A DNA stretch of 64,000 bases from Zygnema cylindricum (Eukaryota > Streptophyta > Zygnematophyceae > Zygnematales > Zygnemataceae), in contig JBBHKE010002560.1 of NCBI GenBank assembly GCA_037447655.1, positions 62,001 through 126,000 on the forward strand. The letters are read 5' to 3'. Each line of letters starts with the position of its first letter. Position 1 is the stretch's first letter. Made by a program: the position numbers and the translations under genes. The notes under the pieces were generated by a model. It was not told the origin of the DNA and did no database searches. It saw nothing but the letters and a program-made list of their open reading frames with translations. This document shows, piece by piece, positions 46,228-58,458 of this stretch.

Positions 46228-49200
46228 ATGGAGAGAAAAAGTAGCTTAGGATCAAGCTCAAGTTCAGGACGATCTAGACCGGCTCCTCTTACTGTTGAAA
46301 AGTAAGTTTCTTTTATCTCCCAAGAAAAAAAAAATGAACTAGAATTGAAGTGAAATAGAATGTAATACCAACTCTGAGAAAAAATGAACTTGAATTTAAG
46401 TGAAAAAGAGTGTAATCCCATCTCCGAGTAAAAAAGTAACAGAAAGCGTAATGTTAACATATCAAATCGTATATCTTAGGTTGATGTTGAATTTTTATCA
46501 AGTTGGTTGGCTGGTTTTTTTATTCAAATTATATAAGAAGGGCCAAAAAGTTGGGAATATCCACATAAAACTCACTTATACAATACATATTCATTATAGC
46601 ACTGAGAACAACACTTGATTGAGTCGTCCTTTTGTTGAACTTGCATTTAAGTGAAAAAGAAAGTAATTTTTTTTTCTGTAGAAAACTTGAACTTGAATTT
46701 AAGCAACATAGAGTATAATGCCATCTCCTAGTAGAAACTGAACTTGCATCTAATGTCAAAGAATATCATCTCTTTGTGGTAAGCATGGAGTTGTAAAAGT
46801 AAAGGAGGAAGTAATTCAAAAAAGTAAATTTGAGGATAACTTTCTTTTTGCTACTTTTTTTTTCTTTCTTTTTGTGTGCTTTTTCGTCGAACAAAGTCCA
46901 TTTGCAGCAGTTTTTATGATTTTTTGGATTATATGATTTATTGACCAAAGAAAAGAAGAGTGCAAGAAAAAAGGAAAAGGAAATTTGTCGTCAAGTCATT
47001 AAGTCGTTGAAATAATGTTTTAGATTGCCCTTAGTCGTATTCTAAATAAGCCATAGATGGTGTTTGTGACATTATTATAAGTTATACAATATTTACTATA
47101 AATTGTGTCATTCCTGATTCACTTATAACAGTCTAAAGTTCACTTTTTTTAATGAACAAGAAGTTAAGATTAATTGAACCACTAGCATAAGAAGTGCTTA
47201 TGCTACAAAAAATGAGAAAATTTATTTATATAGTTAGTTAAACCTACAATGCCAAAGTTTCTTCTTTGTACTCAATATAAAACTTTTACATTATGGTTAC
47301 CAGACTGTTTCTCCTTAATACTAATAAACTCAAATTTGCATCACAGGTTTGCTGAGATACTATGTTCTAGGATGACTTATTCTCTAAAGAAAAATAAGAT
47401 TGGCATACTACTGTAATTGTCATTGGGAGACTTTGTCTCCATCTTCATTATTATTCCTACCAGGAAAAGGTTTCCGCTTTGTAGGGACACACTAAATAAA
47501 ACGTTTTTTACATTAGAGCTGTTAGACTGTTTGATACTGAAAAACTCGAACACAACAGCTGTCTCCATCACAGGTTTTGCTAAAATATTATGTTAAGTGA
47601 GTGATTGACTAAGGATAACATTGTCATATCGTTTACTTCTTTAATCAACAAATTGTCATGAGGAGAACTTACCTCCATCTTAATTATTATGCCTATTAAG
47701 AGGAATATTCTAGAAAAACTGCACTAAGTGGACCTTATAGAACTGTCCAGCCTCAGGAAGGAATCAAATAAAAAAAGCATTACATCGCTCATCGTTATTA
47801 GTGTTAAAGTTTTTTTAGCCACTCAAAACATCTTCTCTCCGTTCACACTCATCGGATTGTCAAATCCGATGGTTGCTATTGGAAAGCAAGATCCTCACCT
47901 TCCTATTGAAGATCTCCGATTGACAATCCGACAATTGTGCACGGAGAAAATATGTTTTAAGTAGCGAAAAAAGTTTAACACTAATAACGATTAGCGGTGT
48001 AGTTTCCTCTAGTTATTGCCTGGCTTGTAGATAGATACTCTGTCATTAAGAAATGCCCAGATTTTTTATTATAGCTACTTTATAATTTATAAATTCACCC
48101 ATTCAATCACACATAAACAATCCTGAAATTCAACGACGCAAGTAATCGAATGGTTCTTATCTCTGTTTATGATTAGTATCGTTTTCTGAGTTATAACACA
48201 CAATGTTTGTCATAAAGTTGTCCACCATTTTCATCATTTCCGTTTTCTTCTCTTGCATATAATTTATTCTTGTAGGAATTTATTCTTATGATGTTATATG
48301 AGAGTGTCCAAGAATTATAATTGAAAGAGCTCATTCATTTCAATGAATATTTTCAATTGAAGAAGTAAGAAACTCAAAAGTTGGGCCATGAATATCGTAT
48401 GTTTTTCTATTGTCGTATTTTTTTCTATTGTCGTATTTTTCTTTTTTGTCACAATTGCTGACTTCTAAGGAAACTAGTATTCATTTTTATTTAGTAGGCA
48501 ACATGAAGGAACAGTAGACGTCATTGCCTCAAGAACCTTATTTTGTAAAGCATGTCAGGCCCATCCTCATTTTAGAAGTTTTAGAAATTTTACAGTATAG
48601 GAGGTTCATAGGTTAGAGACCTTTAAGCTCTCTTCACAACTTCAAATAAAGGTAAATGCTTATGAAAAGCTCGCTAATGTGAGATCCGCATAGAAGTCAC
48701 CGTGAAAGAAACTAAACCATCAACCTTAGATTGGAAAAAAATGCTATTGCAATTTCTAAACACTTAAAATAATGTTACCAGTTTCAAATTGTTATTCACT
48801 AAGAGGGCTGTTGTTTTATGAGAGCTTCTACCTCGCTTAATGATTTTCTTCAATTTTTAATGTAATTATATTTTTGGCAGTTGGTTTTCTGTTTTCAGTC
48901 CACTGTCAAAATGCATTTACAATTCTCGACAACCTCGTTATTTTCTGTTTACCCCTTTCTTTTCTTTCAGCGTCAAAATTGGGTTCAACAAGGTTTCCTT
49001 TAAATTGTTCTTTACAACCATGAGCTTGTCTATCTTTTATAGTTGTGTCACACTGTTTGTCCTTTTGTTTTTTTATGACTGGACACACGGGAAATTAGAA
49101 CGATTTTAACGGTTATTTGGAACCTCTTTTTTGATGACAGATCAAAATCCTTGCCCTCTTCAGTTATTTAGTAATTTGGTTACTTATTCACACAAAACTG

Positions 49201-52200
49201 TTGTTTTTTTTCAGTTTTCAAGGATTCCATTTCATTTTCACTGATGTATGAACTCAAAAAAACAAGAAAAATGGGGGACAGATTGTTGAGAACCTTTCAG
49301 ATTATGATAACAATATGTTTGTGTCCAAAGTTTTGTGTTAAAGAGCCTCACTTTGCAATTTCTAATGTAACTTCAAATTTCATTTGACAAAAGTCATAAA
49401 ACTGTTCAACTTCGTTTTTCGGGCCAACAACGTTTTTGTTCCTTAATCCTTCCTTCCTTCACTCCTTTCCTTCCTTCCTTCCTTCCTTCGTTCCTTCCTT
49501 CCTTCCTACCTTCCTACTCCTTGATATTCATATATTCTTTGGTCCTTTATTCTCAAACAACCGTGTCCATTTGCAACGAGAATCAAATTGAAATTATAAC
49601 ACAATAATTTAATACTAAAATGTTAAAAATACTAAATGAAGTCCTCTAATGGTATCACTATAAAATGTGTCATCCACCTTGGACTTTATGTCACATTTCT
49701 CTTCTTTTCCTTTTGGCAATTATTTCTATAAATCCCCGACTTTTTGTCCTTCAATGGAAACGACTTTATTGAAAATCATTATCTTTCCGCTATATTCATA
49801 ATTTTGTTTTTCCGTGGATTCACAGAGCAACGTCTTCCAAAAAGTGGTGGAGAAAGAAATCCGAGGGAAAAAAAGGTCCCGAGCCCCCTCCCAACACCCC
49901 TTCTATTGGAGGTGAGGAACGGGACCCCACAACTTCCTCCTCTCCTCCTTCACCGAAAGCTTCTTCATCGACAAAAAGTAAAAAACAAAACCCAAAAGAT
50001 AATTTACCAGGATCCTCTCCTAGTCGAAGCGAATATGATTCTTCAACAATTTCAGAGGAAGAAAACACATCTACAGAAAGAGAATCCTATTACTCTCCAG
50101 CTGCCCAAGTTAACCAAACCGAGGACATGTTTGAAAAATGGAGGAGACGAAGAGTTACATCGGGATTCGATTCCTCCCCTTCCTCACCTACAGTTTCCGA
50201 TTTATCGCCTCGATTAAACGCGGTTTTTGAGGTTACCAGTCGTCCTTTTCAACGACTTTTCGCAGAAAAAGAGGCCGCCTCCTCCCAAGTTCCCTCTCTT
50301 ACATGGAAAGTCTCCTTACCACCGGAACCAGCTCCATCTGTCCTCGGTAAATCTTCCTCTCTCTCGCTCTCTCCGGAAGGAATCGAGTCTCCCTCGACAC
50401 CGAGACTTTTCCGTTCTCCAACATCTCCGTCGAGTTCTTCTCCAGTTTTGTCTCCAGGTTCTCCTCCTGAGCTCCCAGAATACTCACGATCTGTATCGAA
50501 TATTTTACCTTTAAAAAGAAATCCTGAACCTTCTCCCGGACTTTCTTTTGAACCTCCTCCTTTAGAAACTCCTCCTGAGCCTCCCTTTGAGACAATTCCC
50601 ATCGCTTTACCGTATTATGGCACTCCTCAATTTCCTCAAGAACCATCTTCCCAGTCTGTTCCCCCGTCTCCTTCCGAGCCTCCTACCGAGACCCCTGAGC
50701 CTCCTTCCCAATCCCCTTCCGAACCTCGTTCTGCCCTTCCTTCCCGCCCTTCTTACCACTCCCTCTCTGAGGCTTTGCCCGATCCTCTCTCTGAACCACA
50801 CGCCCAATCTTCTTCTGAGATTCCGTCCCACCCTTCTCCTGACCTTTCTCCTTCTCGCCCTGCTATCCATTCTGCTTCTGAACCTCTTTCGAAAACTCTT
50901 TCCGAGCCTCTTTCCAAACCTCGTCCCAAGCCTCTTTCTCGGTCTCTTTCCCAGACTTCTGCACAAACCTCTGTCCCGTCAGGGTCTCCTCTCTCTTTGA
51001 AGAGTTTAGAGTCCAGTATGCAAACTAAAACTGTGGATCTGACCAAGGAGAAAAAAACACAGCGATTTCGGCTAAGGAAAACTGTTAAAAAGGTTCCTCT
51101 CATAGGTTCCCTCAAATGGACTGATGTGATTCTGGGTACTAAGGAATTTCTCCAATCTCCTTCATATGCGGGTCTAGCCCTTTGGTGTCTTCTTGTCACT
51201 CTCGCCATTTCCTCTCTCTCAGCCTTAGAGATTGGTTTTTTGGATTCATTCGTGGAAGTAACGGATAAACAGCGAAAATTCGCCACCGAAATTTGTATTC
51301 AGACATTAATTGGATTATTTGTCCTCATGTGCGTTATATGGCACCCGAAATTTGTCAGTCACAGTTTTCAGTTGTGGCGATGGAGTCCAAAAGACATTCA
51401 GGTATTACGGACATGTTATAGTCGAGGAGGGACTCGAAAACCGAATGAATGGATTCATATGGCTATTGTCATTTTCTGGCTTCATACAGCGTGTTTTTCC
51501 GTTTTTGCCTTTGCCTTAGTGTACTGGTTTTATGAACCCGGAACTCGTCCTCTCTGGGCTGTTATTTCCACAACTGGACTCGCATGGGGAGCTCTCGCGA
51601 TCGCTTTTCTCCACACTACTTTTAGTCCCTTGGGAGGAAAGTATAAAGAACTGGAGGATTACGAACAAGGCGGCGGAGGAGGATTTGGAGGAGGGGGAGG
51701 AGAAGGTTTGAGGTCTATGAAAGGGAAAGGACTCGGCATAGAAACAGCAAGTAGTTTCAGTTTGTGGCAAAAGCCAGTGGCCGAAGTCGAATGGCAAGGA
51801 ACAATAGTTCCGGGATGTTGTAACGACCCGAAAATCGCCGTCTTCACTTGTCTTTTTCCCTTTTGGGTTTTCGGACTCAACATGGAGCGTCTCGAATTCG
51901 GTCACCGATGGGTCCATGCGACCGCCTTTATCTCGATCGTTTTCGGTCCTTTTCTTATCTTTCTCCTTTGCACGAATTCCGTAATCCAGGATATTCCTCT
52001 CCGTCACGTTTTCCTAGTCGCGGGAGTTTCCGTTTCCGTTCTATCGGTTCTTTACGGAAGCTGTTGGAGAACTCACATGCGAAGGACTTATCGCCTTCCT
52101 TCCTCCCGTTGGGGCTGTGGAAGTGCCACTGTGACAGATGTCGCAGCCTGGCTTTTTTGTCCTCTCTGCGCGCTTTGTCAGGAGGTAAGAACCGCGGAGC

Positions 52201-52415
52201 ACTATAGGGTCGAGGAGGGAGTCTTTTACGAGAAGGGAGGGGAGGAGAAGAACACGGGGGAGGAGGCAGTGGTAGAGGTGGAGGTTGAGGTAGAGTTAGA
52301 CGAGGTTGAGGACGAGGAAGGGGAGTGGAGGAAAGAGGTAGAGGAAAAGAGAAAGGGAGGGGGGAGAGGAGGTAGTGGACCCATGGATGCACCGAGAGGA
52401 GAGGATATGGTGTGA
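46228..52415 (+). CDS. PLAC8-domain membrane protein with Pro/Ser-rich N-terminus
   Basis: Two exons: 46228-46301 (MERKSSLGSS..) and 49826-52415, joined across a GT-AG intron of 3.5 kb; the split codon gives Lys and the frame stays open for 887 aa. Residues ~26-470 are disordered, Ser/Pro-rich and repetitive (SEP, PSEP, LSEP). Four membrane spans follow at about 475-494, 511-531, 567-594 and 603-625, resembling the DUF2985 segment of plant PLAC8 proteins. A Gly-rich loop is at ~640-655. The PLAC8 domain is at ~681-822: WQGTIVPGCCNDPKIAVFTC, FWVFGLNMERLEFG, GSCWRTHMRRTYRLP, WLFCPLCALCQEVRT, with the usual Cys clusters and two more hydrophobic spans. The tail is Glu-rich. Relatives affect cell size, metal transport or calcium signalling; the exact role here is unknown. 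Confidence 0.85.
47781..48001. mobile_element. Small inverted-repeat element (MITE family member 2)
   Basis: Terminal inverted repeats of about 85 bp: CATCGCTCATCGTTATTAGT on the left and CACCGCTAATCGTTATTAGT read inward on the right. Both are flanked by TA, which fits a TA target-site duplication. No ORF. It lies in the long PLAC8 intron. Its inner right half matches the element at 56,841-57,042. Confidence 0.8.
49440..49520. repeat. CCTT microsatellite
   Basis: About 17 CCTT/CTTC units with a few substitutions, in the PLAC8 intron about 300 bp before the acceptor of exon 2. Confidence 0.9.
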
Positions 52416-53323
52416 GAAAGGGTAGATGGAGGGAAGAGGGGACAAGGCAGGAAAAAGTGTAAAGTATTATTTGGGTAATAATGGGTATCGTCATCATGTA
52501 CCGAAAAAACAGAGCATCAACAAATGTTGACAAATCGGGTACACAAAAGGGTTTTTTTTTTGAAGGAATCGGGGTTAGCTTTTTAGTTGTAGATAGTTCC
52601 ATTTAGTCGATTCTTTTGTATCTTACTTAGGTTGGTATTGCTTTCATTAGCTTTAGGGTTATGTTGCCAAAACGAAAAATAAAATAATGTTAATTAATAG
52701 GGTGTTTGTACAAATTGCTTCCATCACTCGAATCGGTGATGAAATCCAGGGTATAACTCGTGAATTTATATAGCGAATGTAGACGGGGAAAACTTCAAAA
52801 ATCTTAAAAATCCTTAGTCAAATTGTTACATTTAAAGTGATGTGACAAATAAATTGTGAATACTTTGAGGTGTAGTTATAGAGTGTGACGGAACGGCAGT
52901 GACATTGTAAGCAGTAGTTCTAAAATTTTGTGAATTTGAGGCTTTGTTTTCAGATTTACATTGCACAAAATTGAAATCCTTCGCAAAGCGAATTGTTTTT
53001 TTTCAAGTGTCCGCAATTTGTTTATTTCTGAAGTGTCAGCAATGTGACAGCGACTTGCAATGCATTGTACTTCAGACTGTGTGCTTCTCCAAATTTTATG
53101 GGAGTTAAAAAATAGTGTGGAGTGTTTTTGAAAACTGAAGTTTTCAACATCGGTCCAGTCACTTCAATTCGTGTATGAGTCCTAAGCTTATAAGTCAAAA
53201 TGGCTCTTTTGCAAATATGGACAGTTCAGAAAAACCGATGATATGTTCTGGTCTTATTTTCATTTTGTTTCTCTATGTATGTTTTTGCATGTAAAGGATG
53301 GATCAATACAAACCGGTTTGGGC
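52416..53323. other. Spacer, no gene seen
   Basis: About 900 bp after the PLAC8 stop. It probably begins with the PLAC8 3' UTR; no coding or RNA feature is visible. Confidence 0.5.
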
Positions 53324-54646
53324 TCAATTTTCAGGAAGTGCTTTGTCGTTTTTGTCTTTAAATAGTGTAATCTCCAACGACATTGAACCCTATGAAATAA
53401 TAAAAATGTGTATTTAACACTGGAAGGTAGACGAAAAGAGGGAGGGAGGGAGGAGAGAGAGAGAGAAGGACATCGAGAGCGAGAGCAAGAGAGAACATAA
53501 CCGTCACGTGGACAAGCGTGAGAGTGAGAGTGAGGGTGAGATTGAAAGTGAAAGTGAGAATGGGATTGACAAGAGAGCGAGAGTGTGAATGAGGTTGTTT
53601 GTGCTTTGTGGTGTTCTATCGATCCTTTCATTTCGTATTCGGATTATATTAAATTCGTACTATTGTGGTGATCAATCCTTTCAATTTATGACTGACACGA
53701 GTCCGATAACTTGAGCATCTTACCTGCCTCTCATAACCATGGACGTCTCCAGATGACGTCATGTCCGCTTTTGTATCAAACAGGAGATCTTCCATGGCCT
53801 CCGTCAGGCCATCTGCTTCCCTTTGGATGATGAGCATAGTTGTACAGCTGTCATGGAGCCTAACTGCGGTCGACCAGGCGACGACTTGAAAATTAAAAGT
53901 ATGAAAATTGAAAGTAAGAAATTGAAGCAGACATGTCAAAGCTGCAAATCATAGCTACAAATGATTGCTGCAAAACTGTACGGACGAGATCGTATTTGTC
54001 ACAGTACTGTACTTTTTAATGGAAGTCAAACGTACATACGTTGGGCACCAATCAGCAAGATTTGCAATTGCTCTACGTCTTCCGTATGTGTAATGTGAAC
54101 GCATTCGTGACAGTACTTTCCGTACCGTACACACAATTAGTTGCCCAATTGCTCTACAGCTTTCCTATGTGTAATGTGAACGACTGAACGTAGTCGTGAC
54201 ACAGGATGGAGGGAAAACCACAACGACAAAAGTAAATAAATAAATAAACAGTGGATTTTGTAGATAGACAACTAGAAGTGCATTCAAAGAAGACATGACA
54301 AAATTCAAAGTAGGTATTCCAGTAAATTTGAACATTATTTGAATTGCAGATTATTATATTAAGCAATAATATGCCCCAACACATTGCTGATCAATATTTT
54401 TACAGTTTTCCATTTATGTAACGAAAAAAAGAATAGTGTGGCTCATTTGGGAATCCGAACAATCTTCCAATAATTTTACTGCACCTTTCAATGTACAGAT
54501 GCAAATTTATAGCTCTTATAGAGAAATAAATTGATAAACTGGGGAGAACTTAACTAAGCTTATAGAAATTGAAAATATGTTGACATTGTCAAATTAGCGA
54601 TAGTATCTTACGAACAAGCAGCGAGGCAAGATTCGCGGAACCTTCT
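53324..54646 (-). CDS. Small gene of unknown function, three 3' exons visible
   Basis: Exons inferred from splice signals and frame: 54646-54612 (35 nt, donor GTAAGA), 53884-53724 (161 nt, acceptor TTTTCAAG, donor GTAAGA) and 53389-53324 (acceptor TTCATAG, ends TGA). They join in frame to give about 86 residues: a hydrophobic start (ANLASLLVLVAW), then TAVRLHDSCTTMLIIQREAD, GLTEAMEDLLFDTKAD, and a charged end (FKDKNDKALPEN). The helix-forming middle would suit a small coiled or adaptor protein, but I recognise no family. The 5' exon(s) above 54,646 were not found. The 161-nt exon is the best supported. Confidence 0.45.
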
Positions 54647-55141
54647 CTTCAAAAGAAAAATAATTGGTTCAATAACTTGAAAAAATGTTTAAAATTCACA
54701 AATGTTGAAAAGACAGCAATATAATGCCATCAAATTGAAAAAAGAAAGCAAAAATAAAAAATCAAAAAGAGAAACATCAAAAATAGAGCAACACACATAC
54801 TATGCTAAAAACATAGATGCACATTAAACCGCCAAAGCCTGCAATACAGTTCTCCTTCTCCTGATACTTTTCTTCAAAATCATGAGATCTTTAATCAAGA
54901 AATTTTGGAAATTGCCGGCAAACAAGTTTAAAACAAGACAATCACACAAGCTTTACTTGTTATTAGAAACCATTAACAAATGTCTACGACGTGGTTCGCA
55001 TTCCAAAAACATGTTTCCATATTCTACTACTTGTGTACGCCTATTGTCCGAAATTATTCTCAACATACAAAGAAGTTGCAACAAGCGGTGAATTTCTATC
55101 CAAAATCAAAGAAACGGTGCACTCTCGCCGAAGTCACTTTC

Positions 55142-56428
55142 CTACTTGTCCCAAGGACATAGGAAGTAGACTTTAGAATAGACAACCTTCAACTTTCGAA
55201 TTTCTTTAACGAGGTTGGTGTAATCGTCAAAGTCAACTCCACCTTTCTTTCCCGCTATCTTCAATATTTCCAAGGAGGGGCAAACTTTCAGCCAGTTTCT
55301 CACAACGTCCAAACTTTTGCGGTCAATCAAAATGTCAGTTACTGTTAAAAATATCACAGATGGCAGCTGTGGAAAATCTTCATCCAAAGTGATTTGCAGA
55401 AATGGTGCAGTGGATGAAATGTCCAAAAATCTGAGGCTTGATTTGCAACTGAAAATAACACTTTTTAGAACTTTAAGAGGTGTATTACAGCTGAATGTAA
55501 GATTCTTAATAGCTGTCTGTCCTTCAGCGACTCGGACTACCAATTCATCCGCATCCACGTTGAGATAGTTCACGGAAGCATTTTTATCCTCCGAAAAATC
55601 CAGAGTCTTCAAGGAGTTTGTGGTTTGGAAAACCAAAGCTGTTGTTGGAAGCCTTTCAATGAAAAGTGTTTCCAAATTTGGACAATCGATTGTCAGTGAA
55701 GTCGTTGCCAATCTTATCTTCAAGCTCTTCAATGTCGGATGTCGTATAGTAAACGCTTGCATGTGAATAGTTCCATTACTCACATCACCGCGAACCTCCA
55801 AGACTAAGACCGAGAGACTTGGACAGTGGTCAAGAAAGATTTGCAGTGCAACTTGATCGGTTTCTGGTTCCACCCAAATCACGAGTTCTTCAACTGCACG
55901 GAGAAGCCCACACTTTTCAAGATGCTTAATGGATTCAGTTGGAAAGTAAACACTGACAAAGAGTTGCGTTAACACACGAAGGTTAGAAATGGCCTCCACG
56001 TGTTGCCATACAAGGTGGTTCCATAAAATTGTCAGGTGATTCAAAGTATCAGCAAATTTCTTGAACACTTCATGTAACGTTTGTACTGGAAGCATCTCTT
56101 GAAAATCCACATTATCTTCTTGTTTCTGAGGTTTCACAATTTCCAAATCTTCCATTTCAGAAGGGAAAAGCATCAGTTTTGTCACTCTCGTGTCTCCTTC
56201 TTCAATACTGCAGCCATCTCTGATTCTCACAAAGCTTGCAGCGGACACTTTTAATGTAGATACTCTTTTCGCCGCTGTGAAAAAATTGTTGCATACCAAA
56301 GACAAACGAATGACCTCCTCTATCTCTCCTTCACTTGCACGCAAAATAATATCTGTCAGAATTGGCTGAGGGAGATGAGGCATCATTTCATGCACTCTGC
56401 CGCTTTTAACAGCCCTAGACATGTCCAC
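55142..56428 (-). CDS. F-box/LRR-like protein, single exon
   Basis: 428-residue intronless protein. An N-terminal F-box-like segment (about 19-57: LPQPILTDIILRAS..IRLSLVCNNFFTAAKRV) should bind SKP1 in an SCF ubiquitin ligase. The rest is made of degenerate leucine-rich repeats (CPSLSVLVLEV, HPTLKSLKIRLA, CPNLETLFIERL, CPSLEILKIAG) that would choose the substrate. It ends VYFLCPWDK. The ATG opens the frame and gives MDMSRAVKSG, aligned with its paralogue. That paralogue, of the same length, lies 2 kb away in divergent orientation (58,459-59,745). Confidence 0.8.
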   Translation of the reverse strand: MDMSRAVKSGRVHEMMPHLPQPILTDIILRASEGEIEEVIRLSLVCNNFFTAAKRVSTLKVSAASFVRIRDGCSIEEGDTRVTKLMLFPSEMEDLEIVKPQKQEDNVDFQEMLPVQTLHEVFKKFADTLNHLTILWNHLVWQHVEAISNLRVLTQLFVSVYFPTESIKHLEKCGLLRAVEELVIWVEPETDQVALQIFLDHCPSLSVLVLEVRGDVSNGTIHMQAFTIRHPTLKSLKIRLATTSLTIDCPNLETLFIERLPTTALVFQTTNSLKTLDFSEDKNASVNYLNVDADELVVRVAEGQTAIKNLTFSCNTPLKVLKSVIFSCKSSLRFLDISSTAPFLQITLDEDFPQLPSVIFLTVTDILIDRKSLDVVRNWLKVCPSLEILKIAGKKGGVDFDDYTNLVKEIRKLKVVYSKVYFLCPWDK

Positions 56429-56514
56429 TGAGTATAAGGAAGGCTAAACATAGTCAAACGCTTCCTTCATTGTTGAGAATTTCTTAACAAGCCTAACCGT
56501 GTAAACTAGAAATT

Positions 56515-56682
56515 ACAATATTCCTCCCTCTCCCTGACGCTCTCCTTCTCCCTGACACTCTCCGTCTCCCTCTCCCTCTCCCTCTCACTCTCCCTCTCCC
56601 TCTCCCTCTCACTCTAACTCTCCCTCCCCCTCTCACTCTAACTCTCCCTCTCCCTCTCACTCTAACTCTCCCTCTCCTTTCC
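56515..56682. repeat. CTCTCC microsatellite upstream of the F-box gene
   Basis: About 165 bp of TCTCCC/CTCTCA units, with an internal higher-order unit CTCACTCTAACTCTCCCTC repeated three times. It starts ~90 bp upstream of the start codon of the minus-strand F-box gene and may lie in its 5' UTR or promoter. Confidence 0.85.
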
Positions 56683-56840
56683 TTGCTGCTGTTGCTCCTG
56701 CCTGCCAGAAATTGCCTGCCAAAAATTGCAGCTGGGAGTTGCAGCTTCATCCTACAAGTATTGGAGGTCGTCCAATATTTGAACTCATGCTCACTGCAAT
56801 GCGGTGATTTAAAATGTGCGAAACATCAAAGTGGAATCGG

Positions 56841-57042
56841 TACACCAGACAAACGATTGCCCATACGGGAATAGGAATGCAATGTCCTATTTTCAGTTTG
56901 AGATCGCCAATTGGAAGCTGAGAATCTTACCTTTCAATTGCAACCGTCAGATGAACAATAAGAGAAGTGTGTACGGAGAAAAAGATGTTTTAAGTGGCGA
57001 AAAAATATCAGCACTAACAGAGTAACAGCGATACATGGTGTA
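56841..57042. mobile_element. Small inverted-repeat element (MITE family member 3)
   Basis: The right end, read inward, is TACACCATGTATCGCTGTTA followed by TTTTTTCGCCACTTAAAACATC, which matches member 2 closely. The left end (TACACCAGACAAACGATTG) is poorly conserved. Non-coding, between the two F-box genes. Confidence 0.6.
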
Positions 57043-57291
57043 CTGTACAGTACTGTAGCTATTAATACGGAATCGCATTAAATGGATAATTATGGGAACG
57101 GCTTGGAGAATTCGCACGGAAACCGTGCAAAATTGCAAATCTTGCTGATATCGCTTACCGTACGATAGTTGACTTTCTTGAAAAATTACAGTACAGTACG
57201 GCAGTACTTTGCGAAGTGTGGGACTAACTCGTTTTTTGAATCTGTCCCTATGTCCACACGAACCACACCGCGGGCCAAAATTTAAGAAACC

Positions 57292-57587
57292 TACACCGTG
57301 AATCGCTATTAGCGTACATGACGCTAATTGGGGTACCCCTTTTTTTGGGGCAAATTCTCAAATAGAATAAAGTACGCTAAATGTTTTTGCACGTTATTTG
57401 AGGTACCCCGCTCAATATTGGCGTACCTGGCTAATCCCGTCTGATTTCAAATAGAATATCCACACTATTAAAAAAAAAATTAAATGTAAATTTCTTCCAA
57501 AATTTCCAAATTCCCAATTAGCGTAAACCACACTAATTATTCGTATATGCTAAAGAAACTTCTTCGCTAATAGTGATTGGCGGTGTA
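57292..57587. mobile_element. Small inverted-repeat element (MITE family member 4)
   Basis: Ends TACACCGTGAATCGCTATTAG and, read inward from the right, TACACCGCCAATCACTATTAG: near-identical terminal inverted repeats with TA at both borders. About 296 bp, no ORF. It lies between the two F-box genes. Confidence 0.8.
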
Positions 57588-58458
57588 CAGTACTATAATT
57601 TTTTGTAAAGCATTTTTTGGAGAATATTCATAAAGTACCATAGAGTACAGTATATTACAGTACTTTACTGTACTGTTGCTAACATTAAAATATCATTTGC
57701 GCTAACTTCTCAATTATTAGTGGTAGCAACTTTATGTGAAAATTAGCGTCATGTGCGACAAGTTTGTCTCCGTACAAAACGTTCATGTGACACTTCATTT
57801 CTACAAAGAAGGGTGCAGTTCGCTGTTCGCATACCCATTCTCACACTGTCACAACTCACAACCCTAATTTGGTTTAAAGAGTTTTTAAGGAGTTCACTTA
57901 ACATTTGGGCAGACCGACCACAAAGCAATTTCCTTTAACGTATCGGCAATTTTCGCACGTTTTTTTGCGTTCGCACTGAATTTTCGCACATTCTGTTTCG
58001 CTGCAAATTACGAAAAGTAGAAAGCTTCCTTCGGAAGATACTTGACTTTAACTCTGAAAATCAAACCCTAACTTCTCTCAAATTGCAAAACCTGCAAACC
58101 CTAACTCCATCTTCCAGTTTTGAGCAAGCAGTAGCACTGCCATTCGCAGAGGAAAATATTCTCTGTGAAGTTTTGACTCTTTGTATAAGCAGATACTCCA
58201 TCGTTTTGACTTTTGAGTTTGTAAAGTTTTGTTTAAGTAGAATTTTCATCGTTTTGAGTTTGTAAAGTTTTTTTAAGTAGAATTTTCATCGTTTTGAGTT
58301 TGTAAAGTTTTGTTTAAGTAGAATTTTCATTGTCGTTAAGTAATTTAGCAGCTTCAATTTTGCACTACTGTGCTTGTCAAAACTAAATCAGCATAGGAGA
58401 AAGTTACAGCTCTTCCTAAAGGAAACTTCCATTTTTTTTTGCGGTGTACTAGTTCTAA
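57588..58458. promoter_or_regulatory. Upstream region of the plus-strand F-box gene with 41-bp tandem repeat
   Basis: From ~58,205 to 58,332 three head-to-tail copies of a ~41 bp unit (TTTTGAGTTTGTAAAGTTTT plus AAGTAGAATTTTCATCG) end about 125 bp before the start codon. GTAC/CAGTAC-rich sequence lies at 57,585-57,670. No TATA box was singled out. Confidence 0.5.
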
